Assembly (NCBI GenBank): GCA_963970005.1
Contig: CAXAMN010000001.1
Coordinates: forward strand, 4,481,324 to 4,545,323
DNA from: Durusdinium trenchii
Taxonomy: Eukaryota > Sar > Dinophyceae > Suessiales > Symbiodiniaceae
Direction: 5' to 3'
Length of the DNA stretch: 64,000 nt
Positions 31,889 through 43,200 of this stretch are shown piece after piece. The translations under genes were made by a program, and so were the position numbers. The stretch's first letter is position 1, and each line of letters begins with the position of its first letter. The notes beneath the pieces are model-generated. The model was not told the origin of the DNA and made no database searches. It worked only from the letters and a program-made list of their open reading frames with translations.

Positions 31889-32273
31889 CACACTCTGACA
31901 ATTGTATTCAGTTAACTCAGTTCCCACGCTGAGAATGAAGGTGAAGGAACGGAAAGGCGCATGAGTCAGCAGAACAGTATTGTTGAAAAAGTGTTTCACA
32001 AAACGCTCAAGTGGAAGCGATCAGCGGCTCAGCTGCGGTGCAAAAGGTTTGAGGGACGTATCATGAAGAACCATGAATCAAAACGTGGAACAGTAGGGTG
32101 ACAGCTTGCGAAAACCTCAGCAGGTACACAATGCGGCGTCCCGCATTGCTTCACCACGAACTGACAGCGTCTTCGTTGGGCAATGTCTGTCAGTCGTGCA
32201 TTGCCCCCCTGCCGAGGGTGGGTGGAAACGAGGTGGTGGTAAAGAGCCCTTTGTCCAGGGGTGGACACACACA
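31889..32273. repeat. Direct repeat, copy 1 (385 bp)
   Basis: Starts CACACTCTGACAATTGTATT and ends GGGGTGGACACACACA. Copy 2 at 32850-33250 is nearly identical. It differs by one extra 10-base unit (GTGCAAAAGG doubled), two one-base insertions (cgaaaaacc, gcaattgtc) and a few substitutions. No long open frame. The two copies lie 961 bases apart in the same orientation. Confidence 0.9.
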
Positions 32274-32849
32274 ATTCGCCGGCTTCGGCGCTTTTTTCAA
32301 AAAACGGTGGCAGGCGTGGTGGTTGTGTCCTTTTTGGACATAGAGCCTCACTAGCTCGGCGGCAGCAGCTTCAGCGCTGGAGGGTGGAAATGTGTACTTT
32401 CGAATGGTGTGGAGTCTGGATTGGAGGCCTGACAGAGCCAAGCGCTGGCTCCCGGCAGTGGTGGAATCCCTGATTTTTTGATGTAAAAAGTAGAGTGTTG
32501 TAGGGTGTGGTCATGCATCTCGAATTAGATCTGAGAACTCCGGTATGCGGGCTTGAGTTCTTCTTGCGGAAAAGGCATGTCACACGTCAAAAAGCAACTC
32601 ATGCAAAACCCTTGCAAGACGCTACAAAGTTCTGCAAAAGTCTGCAAAATTCTGCAAAATTCAGTGGAGGTAAAGCTGCTGTGTTTGGGCCCGGCGGCCA
32701 ATGCATCAGTTGATTCGATGGATGTGTCAATGATTTCCAGTGGAAATCCAGTGGTAGGTGGCAAGTTGAGGTGGGTGATTTCCTATGCAAAAACAGCGCC
32801 CCTGTGACGGGGATCACACTCAGCACCCGAGTGGGACGGCTGAGCGAAA

Positions 32850-33250
32850 CACACTCTGACAATTGTATTCAGTTAACTCAGTTCCCACGCTGAGAATGAA
32901 GGTGAAGGAACAGAAAGGCGCATGAGTCAGCAGAACAGTATTGTTGAAAAAGTGTTTCACAAAACGCTCAAGTGGAAGCGATCAGCGGCTCAGCTGCGGT
33001 GCAAAAGGTGCAAAAGGTTTGAGGGACGTATCATGAAGAACCATGAATCAAAACGTGGAACAGTAGGGTGACAGCTTGCGAAAAACCTCAGCAGGTACAC
33101 AATGCGGCGTCCCGCATTGCTTCGCCACGAACTGACAGCGTCTTCGTTGGGCAATTGTCTGTCAGTCGTGCATTGCCCCCCTGCCGAGGGTGGGTGGAAA
33201 CGAGGTGGTGGTAAAGAGCCCTTTGTCCAGGGGTGGACACACACACACAC
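32850..33250. repeat. Direct repeat, copy 2 (about 400 bp)
   Basis: Second copy of 31889-32273. The 576 bases between the copies hold no gene but contain a short array of TCTGCAAAA/T (32629-32666). The ends (CACACT ... ACACAC) are not the TG...CA ends of LTRs, and no primer-binding site or polypurine tract is visible between the copies. A segmental tandem duplication is the simpler reading. Confidence 0.9.
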
Positions 33251-36120
33251 TCAGGATATCGTGTACTGAACTGAATGCCTCATGCCACACGGCAACCTCA
33301 CGTGAAAAAATGGCCTGAGAAAAGCATGTACTGTAAGGGGGTCTGACAATCCTGACAGTATCAAGCTCGAAAGGCTCAAATACAATCTCGAAGTCTCCAA
33401 GTTGCAAGTCGACGATCGAGCGACCAACGGAACGTGTAGAGCCTGCAGGCCTGTCTCCACCGAACCAGCCTGAAGTCTAGAGGAGAGCATGGTTGCCAAA
33501 CGCCACAACCTTCAGCAAGTACACGGAGGTGATCAGTCTCCGTTTCGCCCCTCGTGGAACAGCTTCGTTGGCACAGGTATCCACAATGGGCGTGTGCCCC
33601 CTCCAATTCAAGAAATCTTAAAACACCAACGGGTGACCTATACAATGCAAGATGTTCACACTAACACACACACACAAAAATAAAATAAAAACATTATGGT
33701 TGACACATTGTTTTTGAGTCTTGGTCTTTGAGGCCTCACGTGTGACATGCAAGAAGCGTGCCTCCGGCGGATCGGGCTTTTCCCCAGATCGGCTGCCTCC
33801 TGGACGCGCGCCCGATGTTGGAACAAAGGTTGAAGAACCCTCTTAGACTATCCCATGTTGGTCACTTAACCTCTCTTGGTTGCTCACGCAACATCCCATG
33901 TGCCGACATGCACCACAAGGAATACCAGGGGACTACACCCCAATTGTTTGGCTCCATTTAGATCAATAATGTAGGTAAAACTAATCCACACCGCACAAGC
34001 TCATGGTCTTTCAGCTGGAAACGCACCCCATAAGCAAAAACAAACACTTGCGAGGTGCTCAAGACACGAAAACGCTGGAGCAGATTCGTGCTCGACACGC
34101 GGGAGTGGATATGCTGTGGTGTCCCACTGAAACACCTGAAATCGCGTTAATGATGATACAAGAAGCTGTTGGAAACAGTTGGTCGACTGTTGGTGACATC
34201 AACATGAACAAACTATCTGGTCCCTACAAGAGTTGCTCACAGGCACCACGGTATGTCCATCGCGCTCGTTCCGCCCCAGCCTCCCTCCGAAAGACCTTGA
34301 AACCCCGAAGGTCGCGGAGACGGACTGACCTGGCAACCACTGGCAGCAGGTTGAACAGAAATCCACTGAACCAGAAAGGGCCCAGAGTTCCATGAGAATC
34401 TGAACCCGGTCCAACTCCTGGATGCTCAACATCCCAACCTCCGAGACCCCAAGGGTCACCCCATTCGGTCCGCCGACTGAGCGCAGCAACGACGGAAGAC
34501 CAACGAGCGCAGCGGAGGAAGCGGAGAGCGGACAGAGAAAAGCGCCGCAAGGGGTGATTCTGATGAAGTCATGAGTGTGTAGAGTCTAGAGTGTGTAAAT
34601 TTTTCCCTCTAGAACCAATGGACGAACACCGGAAAACCGAATCAACGCACCCTCGCACACAAAATGGAACCCATGCTCAAACAACATCATAAGCTACTTT
34701 CGACCCCTTTATCTACTTTTTTTGATAGACTTTTGGCCGGACTCCATGTAACCTTTTTGATTGGATCCTCTCGTCACCGCCATGCGCCCGTCACCCGCCC
34801 ATCACCGCCCTGCGCCGCCTCCATGCGCTCCGTCGCAGCTCCCGTCGCAGCTTCCTTCAGCTGGTTGGGCTCTTCAAAGGTCACGGACAAGCTCTTCGTG
34901 TGGTTCTGCAGGTGGCACGGATGTGTCTTTTGGACCAGGGAAAACACACACCAGGTGTTCCTTGTCGGGCTTTTTGAACCCCAAGTGAGTAGAGAATGGG
35001 CACATGTAACTACCACGGCGGATAGCAATCCGACATGCACTCCTGGCACATATATAGGCCAAACCAATTACCGAAAGACAACACCAAAGGAGAAAGGCGC
35101 TGAAAGAAACAACACAAAACACATCCATCAGAGTTTGGTTTCCAAAGTGGCACTGCTGGGCTGTTCTTCCAATTTCAAATTTGTAGATCTGCTTAAGCTA
35201 TGTTCTATATGAACTTCTATATGACTATATATATTTTGGTAGGGGAAAGGAGACCTGCAGCCAAAGCCTTAACCATAGTGGTGTAATGCAAACAGTTGAT
35301 TAGCGAACCTCCCTAGCACCACTGTAATTGATCAACAGCAAAATTTATGAATTTATGAACATAGACCAATGTTGACTGTCAATGAATAAAACAAACCCAG
35401 GACTGAAGATGTAAAAACGCTCCTGGAGAGGGGTGGTTGTATTCATCAACAGTTGATGTTCATTCACGTTGACTGTTGATTAAATGTCACCTCTATGAAG
35501 AGGCTTAGAATCAAATTGGATGGGGTGGTTATTCATCAACAGCCTACACCCCTTGAAAATCCTTGAAATAATCATGGAAGTGGAGCTCACACCATGTGTG
35601 GTAATGGTAGTTGAAAAAAAAGAACAACAAAAACTTAAGGTCCTCCGAAATTCAGGAGCCTTTTTCCCATCCAGTTGAAACATGATATATATGTTTTTTT
35701 CAGGCCCAGACCATCCATGAGTCCATGAGGCTAAATTCATCTAAATTCAAAGGCTTGATAAGGTTTCAATCTAGCCCTAGGGATCCAAATAGTTTCTCTG
35801 GTTCGGTACGACTCGACCCTCCTGGCACCTACAACGAACAGTGTCTCCTTGCCAACAGGGAAAATCGACCATCCCTTAAGCAAAAACCTGGATAAACTCC
35901 TCCAGCCACGGCCCTGAAACCGCCTCCAGCTTGGACCTCCGCAGCAAGCTGGGTGGCGCAGAGGCGGTGCCCACGTGCACCGCATCTGCCGGGACAGCCG
36001 ATGAGCCGTTTCGGTCTCAGCGTTCACATGAGCGCTGCGTGGAAGGTTCGAAGATGCTCGATTTCGGAGCTCTTATGGTTATCCCTAGTTGAAGTGCTAC
36101 TGAGGTAGCCGGTATTGCCG
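33251..36120. other. Gene-poor stretch
   Basis: No supported gene. Frames at 33650-34560 are open on both strands at times but lack splice edges and coding composition. At 35400-35530 the words ATTCATCAACAG and GTTGACTGTTGAT recur. A fragment with CCCTAGGGATCCAAATAG at 35773 resembles the left end of the CCCTAGGG MITE family without a right end. Confidence 0.4.
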
Positions 36121-36124
36121 CAGT

Positions 36125-36300
36125 ATTGCCAAGATCAGAAGTGAACTGCTTTGAATCAACCCCTGTTGATGCCACGGCCTTCAGCCAGCAGTTCTGCAGC
36201 GGCTTGCGAAGGCGCTCCAGAGGCGAGCTGCTCCTGAGGCGCATCGATTCCCTTGACCGCGAAGATTCGCGGAGAAGAACTACATTTCCTCAACCAAGCT
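36125..36300 (-). CDS. Possible minus-strand exon
   Basis: One frame reads IFAVKGIDAPQEQLASGAPS, then QAAAELLAEGRGINRG. Another minus frame reads LRSSSPLERLRKPLQNCWLK and stays open further. The plus strand reads RRSRGELLLRRIDSLDREDS. The composition is coding-like but the frame and strand cannot be decided without comparison. No recognised family. Confidence 0.25.
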
Positions 36301-36748
36301 ATGGGTCTGGAGGAGGCTAGCATGTGATGTTTTTCGCATCTGGAGATGTCTTTTCAAAACACGTGGATTCTCACTAATCACAGTGACTTGGCAAAAGCAC
36401 GGCTTTCAAATACACTGATGTGTCAAAGTAAAAACATGTTAAAACCCTATATGTGTTGGGGATGGTCCTTTTTGCCCTTGCCGAGGGCCTTTGTGAGGGC
36501 AATTAAAGATGGGAACCCCCCTCCAAAACCCCAACAACATCTTTATTCAAAGCTGATTTTTTGTGAATCCCCATGTGGGATGTCCCAGGAGTTCAGCTGT
36601 TACGGATGCTTCCAGTCTAGACCTTTGGAGTTTCAGACTCCTCGTGTGTTTGAACCACTTAGACTTGGGAGGTGCCAGTGGGAAGTCTCCCGTGGTTTCA
36701 GGTCCTTTGACCCGAAGGAGCCACCGGGTTTTTTCGGTCGTCGCTCCT

Positions 36749-37069
36749 TCAAGCGCTCCAAGATCTCATGCAAGTGAGAGCCAGGCGTCGCCTGGCGTCT
36801 GCTCGGGAGTCTGTTGGGGCCCGGTGGCAGCGCAGGTGTTGGGTGTCCACCAGACCATGGTCTTTTGGCGACACGAGAACCAAGGTAGACGCCATGTCCC
36901 ACCGGCGAAGACGGGGTTGCTTTGCCGCCATGTCCACCCAAACCACATCTCCAACCAAAAGGCTGTCCGTGTGAAGTTGCGGCACAAGTTGCCGCGATCT
37001 CTCGCTGGTTCTCAGATCGACCCTTCGACCTGAGAACCAGCAAACCTGTTTTGAGGTCAGTGGCCGCAA
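36749..37069 (-). CDS. Possible minus-strand coding fragment, integrase-tail-like
   Basis: Reads KQVCWFSGRRVDLRTSERSR, QLVPQLHTDSLLVGDVVWVD, MAAKQPRLRRWDMASTLVLV and SPKDHGLVDTQHLRCHRAP. The 'VGDVVWVD...PRLRRWD-AS-LVLV' arrangement is reminiscent of the SH3-like C-terminal domain that ends some retroelement integrases. That is a loose resemblance and no catalytic core is present. A perfect 12-bp hairpin (37004-37041) lies within it. Confidence 0.3.
   Translation of the reverse strand: MRPLTSKQVCWFSGRRVDLRTSERSRQLVPQLHTDSLLVGDVVWVDMAAKQPRLRRWDMASTLVLVSPKDHGLVDTQHLRCHRAPTDSRADARRRLALTCMRSWSA
37004..37041. repeat. Perfect 12-bp stem hairpin
   Basis: GCTGGTTCTCAG and its exact inverse CTGAGAACCAGC enclose a 14-base loop, ATCGACCCTTCGAC, which is itself partly palindromic. 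It is isolated, with no T-run, and lies inside a possible coding fragment, so it is not called a terminator. Confidence 0.8.
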
Positions 37070-38214
37070 AAGGTGTCACTTGGAGACCTGAAGAAAGATC
37101 ACTCTGAAGAAGCTGCTGCTGTTCTAGTTTTATTCAATCAAGGGGCAAACCCGCATTGACCCTCAGTGACTTAGATAAAACTATAAAATAAATATGACAT
37201 GAGTGGGTCAACAAAGAAGATCCGGACAGCCAAGACTAGCCTCGATCAGGGGTCTTCACATCACCTTCTCGCGATATCCACCGCTCGACCCATCGACCCA
37301 GGTGAGTTGGCTGAAACAATTTTCTGAAGCTGAGATGTTGATTCGATCAATACCATCTCCAAGATATGCTCAGAAACCTCTTGCAAAGCACTTAGGGATT
37401 TAAGAACACCAGTTGGTCAACCCTGATAAAAGCTTGCCCCTCGGAACGTTTGCCTCTGATTTTGAAGACAATCCTTTTTGGAGTAGGAGGATCAATCCCA
37501 TCAATCATCAATCCTAACAAAGTCATACAAAGTCCACTCACCTCAATGCGTCGATTGCAACCGCACTCTCTCCCCACCTTGAAAGCCTCCGGAGCAAAAG
37601 AGAACCTCGGACTGCGGACACTTCAGCACTTTCGGGCTCAATCCATCCCATGCGGACCAAGCAAAGGCTGTGGTTGAGTACAGCCCGGTCAGTAGGTGAG
37701 TCCTAAAGAAGGCCAATTAAGAAGAACATCGGGAACCTTTAACACATGACACCAATCGATCTTAGACTAGTTCACCTGGACTGGTTCAGGTGAAACCTCC
37801 AACTGTAGCTTGAACCATGTCTTTGGTCTGAATCTGCGCGTTCGGAACTTGTGGGCGAATGCGGCAATGCAACACATGTTCTGCGGACTCAATGTCCACC
37901 ACAAAAAAACACCAACATGTTCTAAGTCCAGTCTTTACAACCACTTAAGTCCCTTCCCTACCAGAGTGAACACAGGACCCACATATAAGTTAAGGTATGA
38001 GGCTCATAGTGTCCACTGAGATCTTCAACCCTCACTGCTCCGCCGCCGGTGCTCCTGGGTTCCCGCTCCGTTCGAAACCAAAGCTCCTGGACATCGTGGA
38101 GTCTCGAGAGAGGACGCTACGAACGGGGCGCGGAGCCCGACGGCCGTAGACGAACGGAACAAGGACGCTATCGAACGGAATCAACCATGGAAAAGAGACC
38201 GCATGGACCCGCAA

Positions 38215-38282
38215 AACCGCCCCAATGTATATATAATATATACGGCATTGATGGCAGTCCCATTAGTTGTGTCTGGGCCGGG
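38215..38282. mobile_element. Fragment of the CCCAGACAC MITE family
   Basis: CCCAATGTATATATAATATA followed by GGCAGTCCCATTAGTTGTG and TCTGGGC matches the right half of the family (…GGCAGTCCCATGTGTCGTGTCTGGG). The left end is lost or diverged. Confidence 0.45.
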
Positions 38283-39597
38283 CATCGCTCGTATGCGGTC
38301 TCGTTCGACCGAAAGGTGATCCACTTCGACCGACCGGAGTCGATCGGCGATCCGGTGGGAGTACCAGGACCCCAGCGGGAGAGGAGGCGCTCATCTTCAG
38401 CCCAAACCCTGCGTTCAAACGCACAACAAACTAACATGTGGAGTTGCCCAGTGTTCGACCTGCAGGGCCTTTTGAAGAAACAAATTTGATCACGGTTACT
38501 CCTTATCAGTGTGGAGTGAGGCCTGGGGATTCCCTTGTTTGGAGCTGATTCTGGGGTTTTCGAAAAACCAACGGGACAAATGGTAGCGGGCTGAGCGGGC
38601 CAAAAAAGAGTCACAGCACTTGGATTGCAAAGATTTGAATGTGATTCAGAAGTACCGAACCGCTGCGACTGAGTCGAAGACTTGATGAAGACAGAGGTCG
38701 ACTCCCTTCTGCACTTCTACCTGAAGGTACTTGGAACTATGTAAGGGTAAGGGATATTAGCTTCCCTACAACTCCTGGCTTAAAACCCAAAGGTTTAGAG
38801 TTAAGAACATCTCCTGCTTCAGAGGGGCTTCATCCATCCATTTTTCATTGAAGGTTTAAGCATCCACACCTTTGTTGCACCCAACATCCGCATTTGCATG
38901 CAGATCCGACTCCATCAAGTCTCCAAGGCTTACCCTTCACACAACAAGAGGTGAGTGACAGGTCTTGCAACCTAAAATAGATCCATGCTGGACTTGATCC
39001 TCCGAACAACTTCCATAGCAAGGGTATCTATTAAGAGCCCCTTAGCGGTTAAGGGGTGTCCAATAACCATCCCGACTCAGACTCATTAAAACTAAGACCA
39101 CCTGGTCATCACTCTGGCGATGCAAGTGGTGTTCAGGGTCTTGCCAGTGACCATGGTTCACAGGCCAACTACAGTAATTCCTAGGATTTCTTGCCCATCT
39201 ATGTCCGTCGCCTAGTAGAGCGAGTCGTTTGCAGCCTACCTACCATCTGACGCAGAGTCGTTCAAGGTTCCATCTGTCGCATCACCCTGCCTACCCCTTG
39301 CCTACCGCGGCCCGAGACATCCTCGCTCCTGGATCCGCTCCTTGGTGGGACCAGCGGAACTCATCGGACGGATGCGAAGGGATAGCGATCTGGATGTGCG
39401 GATGCCAGGAACCCAAAAAGACAAGAACGTCTCCCAACACCCATGGAGTTCGGGTGGTTGATAGACACCCCGACAAAATCCTGCGTATGGATCTTCGACA
39501 ACTTGATGTCTAGAATGACATATGCAAATCATCTTCTACACAAACACCTAGGGCGCCCCTCTTATGCCCCCCCCAAGCCACACGCTTTCACCAACTA
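38283..39597. other. Gene-poor stretch
   Basis: Nothing supported as a gene. The stretch 38040-38410 is GC-rich and open on both strands without splice support. The words GGACGCTACGAACGGG and GGACGCTATCGAACGGA recur at 38114 and 38162. Confidence 0.35.
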
Positions 39598-39716
39598 GGC
39601 CACCCGGCGAGCGCCCCACGTCCTCGTCCGCCGCCTCCGCTTCCTCATGACCGTCCTCGACCAACGCGCCGTCCGTGACCTCCGCGACATCGGCGAGGTT
39701 GCGGCCTGGCGCCGGT
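39598..39716 (+). CDS. GC3-rich exon, open on both strands
   Basis: The plus strand opens after ttcaccaactag and reads ATRRAPHVLVRRLRFLMTVL, then DQRAVRDLRDIGEVAAWRR, before a donor GTAACG. Nearly every codon ends in C or G. The minus strand over the same bases reads RNLADVAEVTDGALVEDGHE and EAEAADEDVGRSPGGLV between the acceptor cggcgccag and a donor GTGAAA, also with G/C-ending codons. I slightly prefer plus because of the globular, helix-rich content. Product unknown. Confidence 0.35.
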
Positions 39717-40382
39717 AACGCCGTGGTGAGCATCCCCAATGGTCCCAATGGTGAGTAGTGAAATGGATGGGAACATGAACAGTTATATATACGAGGACAC
39801 ACAAGGGGTGGTAGACATGGACACCCCTTATATAACCTCTAAGGGGCTATCAATAGAAGGGTCCTGGTATATATAATTAATACATTTCGCTAAGTGGTGC
39901 TGGAATGATCAATTTTTTAGGATAACTATATTACCACCCGCTCCCGCTCGTTGGATCAAAGGGGCTTGTTGACTCGCTCCTGCCCATTTCGTATGGTGGT
40001 AAGCAACGTCCTTGGTTTTTCAAAGGAAAAACACATACCTATAATATAAAGGGTTAATATATAAATATCCCGAAGATTGTCACATGCGCCGTAGGGAGTG
40101 GTCAAGTCGTCAGTTTTTCAGCCGTGGCTGAATCGGGGGAATGGTTCAATAGAATCAAACAAATGTGCTGGGACGATACATGGTGTTTCATGTACTGTTT
40201 CATGTTTTGTGTTTTGTCCCTGACCCATAATATAGCCATTGGCTCATTTGGATCCTTCTTACAGAAGGGCACAATCTCCATCTAAGCAGGGCCGTGTTGG
40301 TACGTGGCACCAGCCATGGCTTCTCGAACTTCTGAGAAGGTCTTTTTGGGTTTGCTGAGGAACTGGCAAAGCTCACATGAGA

Positions 40383-41554
40383 TCATTTTCTGGAAGCATG
40401 GAAGACTTGGGCGCCATGCACAGCTGAGGTTGGATTTGGGTTTAGCAAGTTGTATTCATATATTTATCGTTCACACCCCGTTGAATATTTCGCAGGGCGT
40501 TCTGCGCGGTGACCAGTCACACTGTACTCCAAGCACCCTTGTTTCTCCACTTGGTAGAAAATCTTGTATTTTTGGTCATTTGCGGCTGGGGGGAGGGCAG
40601 CATCAAGAGCGATACCAAGCTCCTCGATAGGGTTCAGGATCCACAGCCCTGATGCGAACCCCATCACTTTGCCGCCACCCTGAAAATGTCAACCGCAGTA
40701 ACAATCCCTATTGATCCACATACCTTCTGAGAAGATGATTGGAGACTATTTATGTAGGCTTGGAGGGCCCAAATACCTTCCAAGGTTCTCTGGACCACCA
40801 ACGGTAGACTTCTCACGCTTCTCAGTCCCCTCGCCGCAGGTTCCGTTCTACCCCGAAAAAATGCCGGAGATTGTTTGCCTGGGCCGGAATGAATTAAGAT
40901 GGCAATGAGCGCAGGTCTGGTGGCGACAAAATCTGAAGGGCTGGCGACCAATCCTTTCACAGCAAACTCAGTCTTAGTGGAGGTTGCCAACCAAAGCTGT
41001 TTGTCAAATTTTTGCCAAGTGAGCTTGACACTTCGCCTCAGCTTCCTGAAGGTTGATGATCACCACGCTGACCGCGTGGTTTTCTAAGACTTGGTGGCAG
41101 ATGGTCTTCTGATTCATCCTCGAAGCTCACAAAAGAAAACCGCTTCTCTCAGCTCTGGCTTCTGCCGGTGTCAGAGCTGCCGTCCAGCCTTAGAGAGAGC
41201 CGCGGAGGGTCACCTCTCCATAAGCGGCTGACAGCGATGCCACACCTCCTGCGCCCAAGGTCCCAAGGACCCTAACAGGTGGTTTCTGGCCACCTGTTGC
41301 CACCAGGAAACACCTGTTGGAGGGTCCAGGTTGAATCAACGTTAATATATTTAATCATCTACCACAATATGGCTGAAGATTCTTTCAAGCTGGTCCTTCT
41401 GCGGCCAACTTGGTGGCCAATCCTGGTTCTTTGGCGTGCCGCCGGACCGATCCCATGCGCGGAGAAGGGCCGCCTTCTGTGCGCGCAATGTCTTTGCATG
41501 AAATCGCCACCGAATCCAACCATCGACGCCAGCTATGCTTTGCACTGGCCTGTG
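40383..41554 (-). CDS. Minus-strand four-exon gene fragment, unknown protein (span)
   Basis: Proposed exons in reading order: 41554 to about 41389 (QASAKHSWRRWLDSVAISCK, DIARTEGGPSPRMGSVRRHA), 41045-40914 (KLRRSVKLTWQKFDKQLWLA, TSTKTEFAVKGLVASPSDFV), 40679-40523 (GGGKVMGFASGLWILNPIEE, LGIALDAALPPAANDQKYKI, FYQVEKQG) and 40423-40383 (VHGAQVFHASRK, stop). Acceptors ctttcggggcag, caaccttcag, gacattttcag and caacctcag are good. Donors are GC (ACCT|GC) and GT (TACA|GT). The last two junctions keep phase (0, then 1). The intron 40680-40913 carries a MITE. The product is not recognised. The C-terminus is short and basic. The 5' end beyond 41554 is unknown. Confidence 0.5.
40713..40802. mobile_element. 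MITE-like element, CCCTAGGG family, degraded
   Basis: GATCCACATACCTTCTGAGA ... ATTGGAGACTATTTATGTAG ... GGAGGGCCCAAATACCTTCC matches the internal sequence of the complete copy at 44819-44920 (ATTGGAGACTATTTATGTAT, GGAGGGCCCAAGTACCTTCT). Outer ends are diverged. It lies inside an intron of the 40383-41554 gene. Confidence 0.55.
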
Positions 41555-41730
41555 CTGCCCCGAAAGACCAGAAAAAACAAAAGCGATCCTGCCAATCAGC
41601 CGCTGCCAGGCAAGCAAAAGCGATCCGTCTCTTTGCCACAGTCAGGAGACCAGTCGTCCTGCTAGTGCCGTTTTTGCCCGTGAAGCTCCACTGCCTAACC
41701 GACCAACAATGATGCAATTTTTCTGTAAGC

Positions 41731-41766
41731 CCACCAGTCAGTCAGTCAGTCAGTCAGTCAGTCAGC
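41731..41766. repeat. (CAGT)n microsatellite
   Basis: About eight CAGT units between 41731 and 41766 (ccaccagtcagtcagtcag...), followed by CAGCCAGTGTC. It lies between the minus-strand gene to the left and the plus-strand start exon to the right. Confidence 0.9.
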
Positions 41767-41878
41767 CAGTGTCATATTGCATTCCTTGTACTTACCCATA
41801 ACACTTTATTTTTTCTGCCAGGCTATGCCTCACTGTTGCATCACAAGCCTGGTCCCTTTCTGTTGCAACTAAACCAAC

Positions 41879-41982
41879 ATGAGCAAGACGCTCCGCCTGC
41901 AGCAGCTGGAAAGCCTAGTTCGTGAGCGCTTTCCGACGGCTTCGCAGGCCCAGCCCCCAATCCCTACAGCTCCAGCATTGCG
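41879..41982 (+). CDS. Possible plus-strand first exon
   Basis: ATG at 41879 follows a pyrimidine-rich stretch (tgcatcacaagcctggtccctttctgttgcaac). It reads MSKTLRLQQLESLVRERFPT, then ASQAQPPIPTAPAL. A donor GCG|GTCCAT at 41983 is possible; the frame stays open to 42049. The N-terminal helix is heptad-like. It lies head to head with the minus-strand gene at 40383-41554. No second exon has been linked with confidence. The nearest plus-strand candidate is the 45-base exon at 45926. Confidence 0.35.
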
Positions 41983-42382
41983 GTCCATGGATGTGTGTTG
42001 TTTTTGTTGCGAACAGGGATCGATTTCGGAATCAACACCATATCGGACATAGGAAATTGCAATCATCAGAGTCCCATTGCCTACTCCCCCTCGTCATCAT
42101 GGTTAGGTGGATGTTCTGGAAGACGATGTTCCTCTAGCAACAAAGGGGGGTAAACTCCACGTACCCATGATTGTCGGAGTAAGAATTGTCCGTCCTGGCA
42201 TTCTGCTACATTCACAGTTGGAGTTGAAGGAAGCAAACCCGAACCCAAAAAACGGTTGAACCATCTATCTCACCACACCACATGGGGATGGCCTCGGCTC
42301 ACAGAGCTGACACATGCAGGTGACACATGGGGATGCTGGAGTAATATAATTATCAGGTATCTACAATATAAATACTATATAT

Positions 42383-42490
42383 CCCAGAGACTCCATGGGA
42401 CTGGTATATTTGCCGATCAGGCCAGGAGTGGTGCCAGAGGGGTCTCTCTGGGGCGGCAGTCCTATGGCAGTCCCATGTGTCGTGTCTGGG
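42383..42490 (-). mobile_element. MITE-like element, CCCAGACAC family, copy 1
   Basis: Terminal inverted repeats CCCAGAGACTCCATGGGACT and AGTCCCATGTGTCGTGTCTGGG share about 20 positions. The element is about 108 bases and contains TTTGCCGATCAGGCCAGGAG. The copy at 43923-44031 is the reverse complement with about five differences over the whole length. No coding capacity. Confidence 0.75.
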
Positions 42491-43019
42491 TATTACATAA
42501 AAAATAAGACCTTCCAACGAACCGGTCAATGGGGGTGGCTCTTGGACTCCCGTAACCCTCACCTCTGGTCGAGGCTATGGACCTAGACACCTCTTGCGTT
42601 CCTCCTCACCTGGTATCCATTGGATCTCACCCGAACTCGAAAAAGCGATTGGAATCGCATGGATCTCATGGATGGTGGAAACAAGCGTTGATGCTGGAAA
42701 CGTACTTATCCCAAACACGACGATTGGGACTGGCACATTGACATACATACCGGACATGGTTGAAAAGGGGTCAATGTAGGTAGGTATATATATATATACC
42801 ATACATGGAGTGTCTGGGTATTGTCCTGAGTTCTTAGCTACCAGTATTTGGGATCAATGGCAGCACCACAGTGCCGTTTTTCCCGACCTAGCAGAAAACA
42901 TCCAAAGCGAAAACTCATGGGTGCGGCAATGTAAAACACACACAAACTCATGTTACCAATAGTCATTCCATGTTGACCTTTCCTGAATCCTCCACCTCTG
43001 CCCACTCTGCCCCTCTCCC

Positions 43020-43200
43020 CCCTCTCTTCCAGCTTGGGCCGCCCCAACTCCGGGATCTCCGCGGTGTCCCACTGCGTCGGACGACGAAGTCCTCGGCCAC
43101 GTCGCGGCGACGACGTCCACCGTGAAGCTACGTCGTTTCGTTCCAGGTCACCCCGGAACTGGGCGAAGCAAAGAGATGGAAACAAAGCCCGACGCGACAC
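43020..43200. other. GC-rich exon-like island, strand unclear
   Basis: The minus strand reads CFAQFRGDLERNDVASRWTS and PTQWDTAEIPELGRPKLEER. The plus strand reads NSGISAVSHCVGRRSPRPRR. Both have G/C-ending codons, and splice edges do not decide. It stands out sharply from AT-rich surroundings. Confidence 0.3.

Noticed and set aside
31889-33250. Direct repeats as LTRs of a small retroelement
   Set aside because: Ends are not TG...CA, no primer-binding site or polypurine tract is visible, and the interior has no Gag or Pol-like frame.
34490-34545. Minus-strand TCCGCTTCCTCCGCTGCGCTCG, similar to the sequence beside a pUC replication origin (vector contamination)
   Set aside because: The match is short and interrupted, and the flanks continue as unrelated eukaryotic-type sequence.
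37004-37041. Intrinsic terminator
   Set aside because: No T-run follows, the stem is inside a possible coding fragment, and the genome is eukaryotic.
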